A stretch of DNA of 44,999 bases, from the NCBI GenBank assembly GCA_020029535.1, contig JAIBJM010000011.1, positions 1-44,999 on the forward strand, written 5' to 3'. Numbering within the stretch: the stretch's first letter is position 1; each line of letters begins with the position of its first letter. The notes under the pieces were generated by a model that was not told where the DNA came from, searched no databases, and saw nothing but the letters and a program-made list of their open reading frames with translations. This stretch comes from Gammaproteobacteria bacterium (GTDB lineage: Bacteria > Pseudomonadota > Gammaproteobacteria > Steroidobacterales > Steroidobacteraceae). This document shows, one piece after another, positions 32,511 to 40,946 of the stretch. The translations under genes and the position numbers were made by a program.

Positions 32511-34967
32511 GTGAACTCGCGCACGATGCGGATGGTGCTGGTCGCTGTGGCCGCGGGCCTGATGCTGCTGGGCCTCTGCATTTATGGCTTTCTGGGGGCC
32601 TATGTGTTCCTGGCGCCATCACTGCCAACAGCCGATGCCATGCGCCGCCTGGATATGCAGATTCCGTTGCGCATCTATTCGCGCAGCGGCGAGCTGATTG
32701 CACAGATCGGCGAGCAACGCCGCATCCCGGTCACCTATGAAGAAATCCCGCAGATCGTGCGTGAGGCCTTCCTCGCCGCCGAGGACGACCGCTTCTTTTC
32801 ACATCATGGCTTCGACTATGCCGGCGTGCTGCGCGCCGTCCTTGTCAACATCACCAGTGGTGATTATTCGCAGGGCGCCAGCACCATCACCATGCAGGCC
32901 GCCCGCAAGCTGTTCCTGACGGACGAGAAGCACCTCCGCCGCAAGCTGCAGGAGGTATTTCTCACTTACCGCATGGAGCGCGAGTTCACCAAGCCGCAGA
33001 TTCTCAACACCTATCTGAACGTGATTTTCTTCGGGCAGCGCGCTTACGGTGTGGCTGCGGCGGCCGAAGTCTTCTTCGGCAAGACGCTCGATGAGCTGTC
33101 TATCGCCGAAGTAGCCACCCTGGCGGGCATCGTGCAGCGTCCCGCTGCCTACAATCCTGTCACCAGTGCCGAACGCGCGGCGGTGCGCCGCAGCTACGTA
33201 CTGCAACGCATGCAGGCACTGGGCTACATCGACGAAGCGACGGCCGAACGTGCCCGCGTCGAGCCCATACAGGCACGTTCTTTCGCGCCCCGCTATGAAG
33301 TCGAGGCGCCGTATGTCGCAGAAATGGCCCGCCAGGAAATCGTCGGCCGCTTCGGCGAGGCAGCCGTGAATGCCGGCTATCGCGTCATCACTACCCTCGA
33401 CGGCAGATTGCAGACAGCCGCGATTCGCGCACTGCGGCTGGGCCTGATTGAATACGATCGTCGTCATGGCTTTCGCGGCCCGCTTCAGCACGTGGCCATC
33501 GCAGCCGGAGCAACCACCGAGACGCTGGAAAGCGCACTGAAGGATTTCGCCAATGTGGGCAACCTGCAACCGGCCGTCGTCGTATCGGTGGCTCCCAGGG
33601 CCGCCCGCGTCTATGTGCGCTCGCAGGGTTTCGCGCAAATCGACTGGGATGGCCTGTCCTGGGCGCGCCAGTCGGGTGAGGCCAGCACCGCCGCTTCGAT
33701 CGTCAAACAGGGCGACATCGTTTACGTGGTCTCAAATGGCAGCGCTGCGCAGCTGGCGCAGCTGCCTGAGGTGCAGGGAGCGCTGGTATCGCTCGATCCC
33801 GACGACGGCGCCATCGTTGCCCTGGTCGGCGGCTTCGACTTCTTCAGCAACAAGTTCAACCGGGCGACGCAGGCAAAGCGGCAACCGGGATCCGGTTTCA
33901 AGCCATTCCTCTACTCCGCCGCTCTGGATTACGGATTCACGCCAGCCAGCATCATCATGGATGCACCCATCATGGCCGACGATCGCAACAGCGAGCAGTC
34001 CTGGCGGCCGGAGAACTCCGGTGGTGGTTTCAGTGGACCCATGCGCATGCGTGAGGCGCTGGTGCGGTCACGCAACCTGGTCTCGATCAGGCTGCTGCGC
34101 GGAATCGGGGCTGACGGCACCATCGCCTATACATCCCGCTTCGGCTTTGACGCTGACAGCTTGCCACGCAACGAAACACTGGCTCTGGGTACGTTGTCCG
34201 CAACTCCATTGCAGGTGGCAACCGGTTACACCGCCTTTGCCAACGGCGGTTTCCGTGTCACGCCCTACTTCATAGATCGCATCGAAACCAATGCCGGCGA
34301 AGTGGTGGTGCAAGCCGCTCCGAACGTGGTGTGCGAGAGCTGCGAAAGCGTTGCGCCGGATGAAGTCGGGTTGGCTGGCATTGTCGGCGAAGCACCCGCG
34401 ATACCGGCAGCGCCACCAGCGGCGTCGGCGCGTTCCTGCATGCGCTCCTATGTCGATTCCGACACAATAAGACCAAAAAAGCCGGCTGAACGTATCATTT
34501 CCGCCGCCAATGCCTGGCTGATGGCTGACATGCTTGGCGATGTAATTCGGCGCGGCACCGGACGCCGCGCGCTGGTCCTGGGACGCTCCGACATTTCAGG
34601 GAAGACCGGTACCACCAACGCATCGAGAGACACCTGGTTCAACGGCTTCAATCGTGAACTGGTGGCGACGGTGTGGGTGGGTTTCGATCAGGCGCAACCG
34701 CTGGGCGAGGGCGAAGAAGGCAGCCGCACCGCCGTGCCGATCTGGGTGCATTACATGCGCGAGGCCCTGCGCGGCGTGCCCGACACGCCGCGGCCACGGC
34801 CTGCCGGCCTGGTGACGGCACATGTATCCGCGTTGAACGGACTGCTCACCGGCGAAAGCGACCCGAACGGCATTGACGAGGTTTTCCTCGCCGAACATCT
34901 GCCGGCTGCCGGCAATGCCACCGATCAGCCGGCTGGCGCGGGCAATACCACCGAATCGCTGTTCTGA
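32511..34967 (+). CDS. mrcA: Bifunctional penicillin-binding protein 1A
   Basis: An 818-residue class A PBP with peptidoglycan glycosyltransferase and transpeptidase activities, inner-membrane anchored (VAAGLMLLGLCIYGFLGAYVF). The glycosyltransferase motif EDDRFFSHHG has Glu91, and QGASTITMQAARKLFL follows. An OB-like insert precedes the transpeptidase: active Ser461 in GSGFK (SxxK), SRN in VRSRN, and KTGTT from Lys698. The start is GTG with AGGAG at 32497-32501, nine bases upstream. A Cys-containing ECESCES-like segment near residue 608 and a Pro/Ala linker lie between the SRN and KTG motifs. It is divergent from pilM. Confidence 0.95.
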   Translation: MNSRTMRMVLVAVAAGLMLLGLCIYGFLGAYVFLAPSLPTADAMRRLDMQIPLRIYSRSGELIAQIGEQRRIPVTYEEIPQIVREAFLAAEDDRFFSHHGFDYAGVLRAVLVNITSGDYSQGASTITMQAARKLFLTDEKHLRRKLQEVFLTYRMEREFTKPQILNTYLNVIFFGQRAYGVAAAAEVFFGKTLDELSIAEVATLAGIVQRPAAYNPVTSAERAAVRRSYVLQRMQALGYIDEATAERARVEPIQARSFAPRYEVEAPYVAEMARQEIVGRFGEAAVNAGYRVITTLDGRLQTAAIRALRLGLIEYDRRHGFRGPLQHVAIAAGATTETLESALKDFANVGNLQPAVVVSVAPRAARVYVRSQGFAQIDWDGLSWARQSGEASTAASIVKQGDIVYVVSNGSAAQLAQLPEVQGALVSLDPDDGAIVALVGGFDFFSNKFNRATQAKRQPGSGFKPFLYSAALDYGFTPASIIMDAPIMADDRNSEQSWRPENSGGGFSGPMRMREALVRSRNLVSIRLLRGIGADGTIAYTSRFGFDADSLPRNETLALGTLSATPLQVATGYTAFANGGFRVTPYFIDRIETNAGEVVVQAAPNVVCESCESVAPDEVGLAGIVGEAPAIPAAPPAASARSCMRSYVDSDTIRPKKPAERIISAANAWLMADMLGDVIRRGTGRRALVLGRSDISGKTGTTNASRDTWFNGFNRELVATVWVGFDQAQPLGEGEEGSRTAVPIWVHYMREALRGVPDTPRPRPAGLVTAHVSALNGLLTGESDPNGIDEVFLAEHLPAAGNATDQPAGAGNTTESLF

Positions 34968-34969
34968 CC

Positions 34970-35611
34970 GTGCCACGGCGCAACTCTCCCCGCAGCGGCA
35001 ACCTGCGCAAGGCGCTGGCGCAGGAGGCGGCCCGCATCATGGAGCAGCAGGGCATTCGGGATTTTCACACGGCCAAGCGCAAGGCAGCCGAAAGGCTGTC
35101 CGTGGGCGATGAGGCGGCACTGCCACGCAACAGCGAGATCGAGCTGGCACTGGCTGAGTATCAGCGATTGTTTGCGGCCGATACGCACGACGCATCGTTG
35201 CTGGCGCAGCGCCAGGTGGCGCTGCGCGCCATGCAATATCTGGCAGATTTCGAGCCCAGACTGGTCGGCCCGGTGCTGAGCGGCACGGCAACGGGACATG
35301 CGGATGTGCAGCTGCACCTGTTCGCCGACCGGCCGGAGAGCATCGTGCTGCAATTGCTGGACAAGGGCATTGGGCACGAGGTCACCGAGCGCAGGTTCCG
35401 CATCAGCGCGGATCAGGTCAAGGCGTATCCCGGGCTGCGCTTCGAGCTGAACCAGCAGATGGTCGATGCGACAGTGTTTCCGCTCGATGGAATCCGCCAG
35501 GCGCCGATCAGTCCGGTTGACGGGCGACCGATGCGCCGCGCTGACATGACTGAACTGGAGATCATGCTGGCCGACATCGAAGCGCCGGACCAGCCGCACC
35601 CCGCCGACTAG
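34970..35611 (+). CDS. Conserved hypothetical protein coupled to PBP1A
   Basis: A 213-residue cytoplasmic protein without a recognised name. The N-terminus is basic and helical ([22 protein letters not shown]). The core [33 protein letters not shown] hints at a nucleotidyltransferase-like fold (a G-x(n)-D-x-Q/L-H-L-F pattern), but no complete catalytic triad is claimed. The C-terminal helix holds [13 protein letters not shown]. The start is GTG two bases after the PBP1A stop, so translation is probably coupled. Its TAG shares CTAG (35608-35611) with the stop of convergent gltA. Confidence 0.8.
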   Translation: MPRRNSPRSGNLRKALAQEAARIMEQQGIRDFHTAKRKAAERLSVGDEAALPRNSEIELALAEYQRLFAADTHDASLLAQRQVALRAMQYLADFEPRLVGPVLSGTATGHADVQLHLFADRPESIVLQLLDKGIGHEVTERRFRISADQVKAYPGLRFELNQQMVDATVFPLDGIRQAPISPVDGRPMRRADMTELEIMLADIEAPDQPHPAD

Positions 35612-36906
35612 CGCCGCTGCGCCATCTCGCTGTAATCGCGCCGCGCCGCGCCGGTGTACAGCTGACGTGGACGGCTGATGCGCATGCCAGGATCGCCGAT
35701 CAGCTCCAGCCAGTGCGACACCCAGCCCACAGTACGGGCGATGGCAAACATCACCGTGAACATCGAGCGCGGAATGTTCAGCGCGCTGTAGATGATGCCC
35801 GAGTAGAAATCGACGTTCGGATACAGTTTGCGCGACACGAAGTATTCGTCCTTCAGCGCAATCTCTTCCAGGCGCAGCGCCAGTTCGAACAGCGGATTGT
35901 CAGTACGGCCGAGCTTGGCCAGCACCTTGTGACACATCTCGCGGATGATCTTGGCGCGCGGATCGAAGTTCTTGTAGACACGGTGACCGAAGCCCATCAG
36001 CTTGAAGTGGCTGCTCTTGTCCTTGGCCATGGCCAGGTACTTCGGGATGTTGTCCACCGAACCGATCTGCTCGAGCATGGCCAGCACGGCCTCGTTGGCG
36101 CCGCCATGCGCCGGACCCCACAGCGCCGAAACCCCGGCGGAAATCGCTGCATAGGGATTGGTGCCGGTGCTCGCCGCCAGACGTACCGTCGAGGTGCTGG
36201 CGTTCTGTTCGTGATCGGCGTGCAGGATGAACAGCAGGTCCAATGCCTGGGCAGCCACCGGATCGACGCGATACGGCTCGCAAGGCACGGCAAAAAACAT
36301 GCTCAGCATGTTGCTGCAGTAATCGAGATCGTTGCGCGGATACACGAACGGCTGACCCAGCGAATGCTTGTGGGCCGCCGCGGCGATGGTCGGCAGCTTG
36401 GCGATGATCCGGTGCGAGAAAATCTCGCGGTGCCGCGGGTTATGGATGTCCATCGAGTCGTGATAGAACGCCGACATCGACGCCACCACTGCCGACACCA
36501 TCGCCATCGGGTGCGCGTTGTGGTGAAAGCCATTGAAGAACCGCAACAGCGATTCGTTGATCATCGTGTGGCGGGTGATGTTCGAGTTGAATGTCTGCAG
36601 CTCGGTGGTGCTGGGCAGCTCGCCGTACAACAGCAGGTAGGCCACCTCCATGAATGAACTCTTGGTTGCCAGCTGTTCGACCGGATAGCCGCGATACAGC
36701 AGCACACCCTCATCGCCGTCGATATAGGTGATCTTGCTTTCGCAGCTGGCGGTTACGCCGAAGGCCGGATCAAACGTGAAAACGTTGTGGTCCCTGGCGA
36801 TGCCGGCGATGTCCAGCACATCCGGACCGATGCTGCCGGAACGCACCGGCAGCGCTGACTTGACACCAGTCGCGGGATTGGTGAGCTCGAAGGTTCTGCT
36901 GTTCAT
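35608..36906 (-). CDS. gltA: Citrate synthase, type II (hexameric type)
   Basis: Condenses acetyl-CoA and oxaloacetate in the TCA cycle. The 432 residues with an N-terminal beta domain are typical of gram-negative NADH-sensitive enzymes. Predicted active-site residues are His267 (GPAHGGA), His308 (GFGHRVYK) and Asp366 (NVDFYSG). Other family motifs are [11 protein letters not shown] and RPRQLYTG near the C-terminus. The 119-bp leader contains a perfect 10-bp stem-loop (36936-36959). The stop overlaps that of the convergent hypothetical gene. Confidence 0.97.
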   Translation of the reverse strand: MNSRTFELTNPATGVKSALPVRSGSIGPDVLDIAGIARDHNVFTFDPAFGVTASCESKITYIDGDEGVLLYRGYPVEQLATKSSFMEVAYLLLYGELPSTTELQTFNSNITRHTMINESLLRFFNGFHHNAHPMAMVSAVVASMSAFYHDSMDIHNPRHREIFSHRIIAKLPTIAAAAHKHSLGQPFVYPRNDLDYCSNMLSMFFAVPCEPYRVDPVAAQALDLLFILHADHEQNASTSTVRLAASTGTNPYAAISAGVSALWGPAHGGANEAVLAMLEQIGSVDNIPKYLAMAKDKSSHFKLMGFGHRVYKNFDPRAKIIREMCHKVLAKLGRTDNPLFELALRLEEIALKDEYFVSRKLYPNVDFYSGIIYSALNIPRSMFTVMFAIARTVGWVSHWLELIGDPGMRISRPRQLYTGAARRDYSEMAQRR

Positions 36907-36932
36907 TCCGGAGTATGTCCTGGCACGTGCGG

Positions 36933-36962
36933 GATCGTGCGCACAGGGCTGTGCGCACGGTC
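36933..36962 (-). promoter_or_regulatory. Long perfect inverted repeat in the gltA leader
   Basis: CGTGCGCACA (36936-36945) and TGTGCGCACG (36950-36959) are perfect complements around a GGGC loop. The outer three bases on each side extend the stem through one G-T type mismatch. The element begins 27 bp upstream of the gltA start, so it is either an operator palindrome or an mRNA hairpin near the ribosome-binding site. No U-tract follows, so it is not a terminator. Confidence 0.55.
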
Positions 36963-37025
36963 GCGCAGACTACACGGTCCGCTGCCTGAATCAAGCCGCC
37001 GGGGCGGCAAAAACCGTGTGCCGGA

Positions 37026-37238
37026 TCAGCGTACGCCGGCCGCCGCGTACTTCTTGCGGAACTTGTCGACGCGGCCAGCCGTATCGACCATCTTCTGCTT
37101 GCCGGTGTAGAACGGGTGACAGCTGGAGCACACATCCACGTTCAGATCGCGCCCGACGGTGGAGCGTGTCTTGAAGGTGTTACCACAACTGCAGTTGACC
37201 GTGATTTCCGTGTATTCGGGATGGATCGAGGCTTTCAT
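37026..37238 (-). CDS. rpmE: 50S ribosomal protein L31, zinc-binding form
   Basis: A 70-residue ribosomal protein. [20 protein letters not shown] and [18 protein letters not shown] are the family blocks. Cys16, Cys18, Cys37 and Cys40 form the zinc site, so this is the zinc-containing paralogue rather than the zinc-independent L31B. It stands upstream of gltA and downstream of the DnaA-box spacer, whose minus-strand promoter should drive it. Confidence 0.97.
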   Translation of the reverse strand: MKASIHPEYTEITVNCSCGNTFKTRSTVGRDLNVDVCSSCHPFYTGKQKMVDTAGRVDKFRKKYAAAGVR

Positions 37239-37331
37239 GGCGGCACCTGTTGTGGGGGTGGGCTCGAGCTAAAAAGGGCGCGCAGTCTAGCTGGCGTCAT
37301 GAAAAGCGACAAGCCCGGCCCCGCGCGCTCC

Positions 37332-37366
37332 TTATCCACAGAAGCTGTGGATAAATCTGTGGGCAA
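37332..37366. promoter_or_regulatory. Cluster of three DnaA boxes, two perfect and inverted
   Basis: TTATCCACA at 37332-37340 is the highest-affinity DnaA box sequence. TGTGGATAA at 37346-37354 is its exact reverse complement. One more base on each side also pairs, giving 10-bp arms around three bases. TGTGGGCAA at 37358-37366 matches seven of nine and lies 12 bp from box two in the same orientation. A compact inverted box pair plus a third box is reminiscent of the DARS core of E. coli. Confidence 0.75.
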
Positions 37367-37451
37367 AGCCACTCCCGCGCTGCCAAAACCGCCCGAACTC
37401 TGCATATCTGTGACTTTGGCCAAAAAATGACCAGCGAGTTACAGCATATAA

Positions 37452-37464
37452 AATCAATTAGTTA
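37452..37464 (+). promoter_or_regulatory. IHF-binding-site consensus match
   Basis: AATCAATTAGTTA fits the IHF consensus WATCAANNNNTTR at every defined position and lies in a locally AT-rich patch 86 bp from the third DnaA box. IHF sites accompany DnaA boxes in E. coli oriC, datA and DARS2. Confidence 0.55.
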
Positions 37465-37537
37465 CGGTCGCTTCATGTGAAGCACGCTGCGAAATCGGAC
37501 GTAATCCTCTAATTTGTGGTCCCGCATCATGGCGCTT

Positions 37538-37546
37538 GTGCATAAA
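37538..37546 (-). promoter_or_regulatory. Fourth DnaA box (relaxed consensus)
   Basis: TGTGCATAA is the reverse complement of TTATGCACA, which satisfies the relaxed DnaA-box consensus TTWTNCACA. It lies 30 bp past the hemW stop codon, at the far side of the same spacer. Confidence 0.5.
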
Positions 37547-37575
37547 ACGTCCGACAGAGCCGTGAATGGTCTAAG

Positions 37576-38763
37576 TCACAGAGCCTTCGAGGATTTTCTG
37601 TCTTGCCTGGACTGATTGTCGGGTAAGAAGGCGCTGACAAGATCATTGAGAAATGCCCCCCCCAGCTCAGTTGCCGACCAGCATTGAGCGCCCAGCCGCA
37701 GTAAACCGCGCTGCTGCAGCTCAGCGATCCGCGGTTGTACGGTCTGCCAGTCCAGACCGGTGCGCCCCTCGAACTGCCGGACCTCAAAGCCGTCCGTCAG
37801 GCGCAATGCGTTCATCATGAATTCGAACGGCAGCTCGCCCGGTTCGACGACCCGCTTCGTCGCCGCACGCGCGGCCGCTGCCAGATAGCGACGCGGCTCG
37901 CGCTCGCGTGCAGTCCGTTCGATCCGCCCGGATCCGACATCGCTGTTCTTGCCGTGCGCGCCAGCGCCAATGCCCAGATAGTCGCCAAAACTCCAGTAGT
38001 TCAGATTGTGCCGGCTGCGACGGCCGGGACGCGCATAGGCAGATACCTCGTAGCGTGCAAAGCCGGCCGACTCGAGCCGCCGCTGACATTGCGCATGCAT
38101 GTCGGCAGCGGCATCGTCGTCGGGCAAACCGGCCGGCGGCAGGGCGCCAAACACCGTTCCCGGTTCCAGCGTCAGCTGATACAGCGAGATATGCGCTGGC
38201 TGCAGCGACAGCGCCGTCTCGACATCGGCCAGCGCCGCGTCGTTGTTCTGCTCAGGCAATCCCACCATCAGATCAAGATTGAAATTGACCAGGCCTGCCG
38301 CATGCAGCTCTTCCACGGCCCGATACGTGTCATCGGCTTGATGGATACGTCCCAGCTTCTGCAGCTGTGGTGCCGCAAAACTCTGTGCACCCAGCGAGAC
38401 CCGATTGATCCCGGCTGCGCGGTAGTCCGCAAAACGTCCACACTCGATGGTTCCGGGGTTGGCCTCCAGCGTGATCTCGGCATCGTCGGCCAGCGGTGTC
38501 CTGGAACGGATGCCGGCCAGCAGTTCGCCAATGGCCCGCGGCGGAAACAGGCTGGGCGTGCCGCCGCCCATGAAAACGCTGACGATGCGTCGATCCTGGA
38601 CGGCGGCGAGCTGCGTATCCAGATCACGCAGCAGCGCCTGCAGATAGTCAGCCACCGGCAGTTCGCCGCGCAGTGTGTGGGAATTGAAATCGCAGTACGG
38701 GCACTTGCTTACGCACCAGGGGAAGTGCACGTACAGCGACAGCGGCGGCGCGCTCAGAGCCAT
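37576..38763 (-). CDS. hemW: Radical SAM heme chaperone HemW
   Basis: A 395-residue radical SAM protein homologous to coproporphyrinogen III oxidase HemN but acting as a heme chaperone. The 4Fe-4S motif CxxxCxxC is Cys17, Cys21, Cys24 in FPWCVSKCPYCDFN. SVFMGGGTPSLF, EANPGTIE and GINRVSLGAQSF are the radical SAM/HemW blocks. The HemN C-terminal domain follows (EFMMNALRLTDGFEV). The start overlaps rdgB by 10 bp. It is the last gene of the PP2C-rph-rdgB-hemW operon. Confidence 0.95.
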   Translation of the reverse strand: MALSAPPLSLYVHFPWCVSKCPYCDFNSHTLRGELPVADYLQALLRDLDTQLAAVQDRRIVSVFMGGGTPSLFPPRAIGELLAGIRSRTPLADDAEITLEANPGTIECGRFADYRAAGINRVSLGAQSFAAPQLQKLGRIHQADDTYRAVEELHAAGLVNFNLDLMVGLPEQNNDAALADVETALSLQPAHISLYQLTLEPGTVFGALPPAGLPDDDAAADMHAQCQRRLESAGFARYEVSAYARPGRRSRHNLNYWSFGDYLGIGAGAHGKNSDVGSGRIERTAREREPRRYLAAAARAATKRVVEPGELPFEFMMNALRLTDGFEVRQFEGRTGLDWQTVQPRIAELQQRGLLRLGAQCWSATELGGAFLNDLVSAFLPDNQSRQDRKSSKAL

Positions 38764-39347
38764 GCCGGGAGACGCTCCAGCAGCTGGCGCAGAGCCGCGC
38801 TGCGGTGGCTGAGCCGATTTTTCTGCTCCGCGGACAGCTGTGCGGCGGTAATCGCCATGCCGGCTGGTACAAACAGCGGGTCGTAGCCGAAGCCCTCCTC
38901 GCCCGCGGCAATGCCGGTGATGCGACCCTCCCAGACGCCGTCGGCCAGCAGTGGCTCCGCGTCATCGGCACTGCGCACCAGCGCCAGCGCACAGCGATAG
39001 CGCGCAGTGCGTTCGTGGTCCGGGACCGACTGCAATTCGGCCAGCAGCAACCGGTTGTTGGCCTCATCGGAAACCACGGGTCCGGCGTAACGGGCTGAAT
39101 GAATCCCGGGGCGCCCGCACAATGCATCGACCTCAAGACCTGAATCGTCAGCCAGCGCCGGCAGCCTCGACCCGGCGGCCGCGTGCCGCGCCTTCAGCAA
39201 GGCGTTGGCCGCAAAGGTGTCGCCAGTCTCCTCGGCGCTGACTATGCCCAGCGAGGACTGCAGCAGCAGCTGCACCCCATAGGGCGCCAGCAGCACAGCG
39301 AACTCACGCTGCTTGCCGGGATTCGCTGTCGCCAGCACCACGCGCAT
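38754..39347 (-). CDS. rdgB: XTP/dITP pyrophosphatase
   Basis: Hydrolyses non-canonical purine triphosphates (dITP, XTP) to keep them out of DNA. The 197 residues begin with VLATANPGKQREF (substrate and phosphate contact). SAEETGDTFAANALLKARHAA, ALADDSGLEVDAL with the metal Asp pair, and GFGYDPLFVPAG follow. Family length and motif order are complete. It overlaps hemW by 10 bp and follows rph after 10 bp, a conserved arrangement. Confidence 0.97.
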   Translation of the reverse strand: MRVVLATANPGKQREFAVLLAPYGVQLLLQSSLGIVSAEETGDTFAANALLKARHAAAGSRLPALADDSGLEVDALCGRPGIHSARYAGPVVSDEANNRLLLAELQSVPDHERTARYRCALALVRSADDAEPLLADGVWEGRITGIAAGEEGFGYDPLFVPAGMAITAAQLSAEQKNRLSHRSAALRQLLERLPAWL

Positions 39348-39357
39348 GGGTGTCCGC

Positions 39358-40080
39358 TCAATCCGCCAGTGCCTGTTGCTGCAGGGCGCAGAGATTGCCG
39401 ATGCCGCCGGCCGCCAGGTTCAGCAACGCATCCAGTTCATGGCGCCGGAACGCATGTCCTTCCGCGGTACCCTGCACTTCGACAAAAGCGCCGCCATTGT
39501 TCATCACCACGTTCATGTCGGTTTCGGCCACCGAGTCCTCGCTGTAATCCAGATCCAGCACCGCTACGCCATCGACGATGCCCACCGAAACGGCAGCCAC
39601 CTGTCCATGCAGCGGATTGCCGGCCAGGCCGCGCCGTTTGCGCAACGTCTCGCATGCATCCGCCAGCGCCACATAGCCACCGGTAATGGCTGCGGTTCGC
39701 GTCCCGCCATCGGCCTGCAGTACGTCGCAATCGATGGTCACCGTGCGCTCGCCAAGCGCTGCCAGATCCATCACCGCGCGCAGCGAGCGGCCGATCAGAC
39801 GCTGGATCTCCTGGGTGCGGCCGGTCTGCTTGCCGCGCGCCGCCTCCCGCGCGCTGCGTGTATGCGTCGCCCGCGGCAGCATGCCGTACTCGGCTGTGAT
39901 CCAGCCCTGACCCTTGCCACGCAGAAACGCCGGTACGCCTTCCTCCACGGTGGCCGTGCACAGCACGCGGGTATCGCCAAATTCCACCAGCACCGAGCCT
40001 TCGGCGTGGCGCGTGTAGTGGCGTGTAAAACGCACGGGCCGCAGCGCATCGGGCGCGCGGTCGTTGCGACGTTGGGACAT
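39358..40080 (-). CDS. rph: Ribonuclease PH
   Basis: A phosphorolytic 3'-5' exoribonuclease that trims tRNA 3' ends. The 240 residues start with [53 protein letters not shown] carries the phosphate-binding region, and [18 protein letters not shown] and [19 protein letters not shown] the catalytic core. It lies between PP2C (5-bp gap) and rdgB. Confidence 0.97.
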   Translation of the reverse strand: MSQRRNDRAPDALRPVRFTRHYTRHAEGSVLVEFGDTRVLCTATVEEGVPAFLRGKGQGWITAEYGMLPRATHTRSAREAARGKQTGRTQEIQRLIGRSLRAVMDLAALGERTVTIDCDVLQADGGTRTAAITGGYVALADACETLRKRRGLAGNPLHGQVAAVSVGIVDGVAVLDLDYSEDSVAETDMNVVMNNGGAFVEVQGTAEGHAFRRHELDALLNLAAGGIGNLCALQQQALAD

Positions 40081-40085
40081 CGGAC

Positions 40086-40826
40086 TTACTCCAGGTAACG
40101 CAGTACGGTGACTGACGTGTTATCGCTGCCCGCTCCGCCCGCTTCGACGGCGCGTGTGGCCAGCGAGTTCAGCACTGCCGCCAGCGGCGCATCCGCGACA
40201 AAGGCCGCGGCCAGTTCCGTGTCGTCGATATTGGCCCACAACCCGTCGGTGCAGGCCAGCAGCACGTCGCCCGGTTGCAGGCCGATGCGACCGCTGATGG
40301 TCATCTCCGGCAACAGCAGTTCACCGCCGATGCAGGATTCGACGAAATTGCGCATCGGATGATTCTGCATCTGCTCGGGACGGATCATGCCTTCGCGCAA
40401 CAGCAATTCGACATGACTGTGATCGCGGGTGCGCTGGTGAACACGTGCGTCACGGATCAGATAGACGCGACTGTCGCCGACATGCGCAAAGTAGCTGGAA
40501 CCCTGCTGCACCAGACACACGGCGCAGGTGGCACGCGGCCGATTCTCCAGTGGCGTGCCGGAACCGAACGCCACTACCTTCTGATGCGCGGCGCCCAGCG
40601 CCAGATGCAGAAAGCCCAGCGGATCAAGCAACGGATGCGCAGCTTCGCGGAAGCGCTCGAGCAGCTGCTGCTGCGCAATTTCCGCGGCGCGTTCCCCTTC
40701 GGCGTGACCACCCATACCATCGCAGGCAACCAGCATGGCCCCGTGCGTATCGGAAACTGCGGCAACGCGGTCCTGATTGGTTTCGCGCGCGCCCCTGAGG
40801 CTCAATTCGGCATGTTCGACACGCAA
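40086..40826 (-). CDS. PP2C-family serine/threonine phosphatase (Stp1/PrpC-like)
   Basis: A 246-residue metal-dependent protein phosphatase. [12 protein letters not shown] (13-24), [13 protein letters not shown] (33-45, metal Asp36), [26 protein letters not shown] and [10 protein letters not shown] are the successive PP2C motifs. It probably opposes a Ser/Thr kinase not encoded in this window. TTG at 40824-40826 is the only suitable in-frame start seen near the N-terminal motif, with GGAA upstream. It is first gene of the rph-rdgB-hemW operon and divergent from yicC. Confidence 0.92.
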   Translation of the reverse strand: MRVEHAELSLRGARETNQDRVAAVSDTHGAMLVACDGMGGHAEGERAAEIAQQQLLERFREAAHPLLDPLGFLHLALGAAHQKVVAFGSGTPLENRPRATCAVCLVQQGSSYFAHVGDSRVYLIRDARVHQRTRDHSHVELLLREGMIRPEQMQNHPMRNFVESCIGGELLLPEMTISGRIGLQPGDVLLACTDGLWANIDDTELAAAFVADAPLAAVLNSLATRAVEAGGAGSDNTSVTVLRYLE

Positions 40827-40946
40827 GCGGGTTCCAGTGCTTTTGGGTTAGACTGCGCGCATCTTATATCAACGCTCGACGCACACAGTCGGCGGCGCAG
40901 CTCCGTCACCAGAACAGCGCCGTTGGCGCGGCAAACAAGGCATGGC
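40827..40946. promoter_or_regulatory. PP2C / yicC divergent promoter region
   Basis: A 120-bp spacer between two divergent operons. A weak sigma-70-like candidate for yicC is TTGGGT (40843-40848), a 16-bp spacer, then TATATC (40865-40870). No palindromic operator was noticed. Confidence 0.3.

Larger units (their letters stand above)
37239..37575. other. 337-bp gene-free spacer between hemW and rpmE
   Basis: No credible coding frame. It holds two perfect DnaA boxes in inverted orientation (37332-37340 and 37346-37354), a degenerate one (37358-37366) and a relaxed-consensus one (37538-37546). It also holds an IHF-consensus match (37452-37464) within an AT-rich patch (37434-37465), and a 6-bp-arm inverted repeat GCTTCA/TGAAGC at 37470-37483. 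The rpmE promoter must lie here too, on the minus strand. Confidence 0.7.

Noticed and set aside
36995-37008. GCCGCC/GGCGGC hairpin as rpmE terminator
   Set aside because: The two-base loop is too tight, and on the minus strand the T-run precedes the stem instead of following it.
37332-37354. The inverted DnaA-box pair read as a terminator hairpin
   Set aside because: No U-tract follows on either strand, and both arms are exact DnaA boxes, which the terminator reading does not explain.
40275-40946. N-terminal extension of yicC by about 224 codons
   Set aside because: The extension is antisense to PP2C, and the canonical YicC start with a ribosome-binding site is at 40947.
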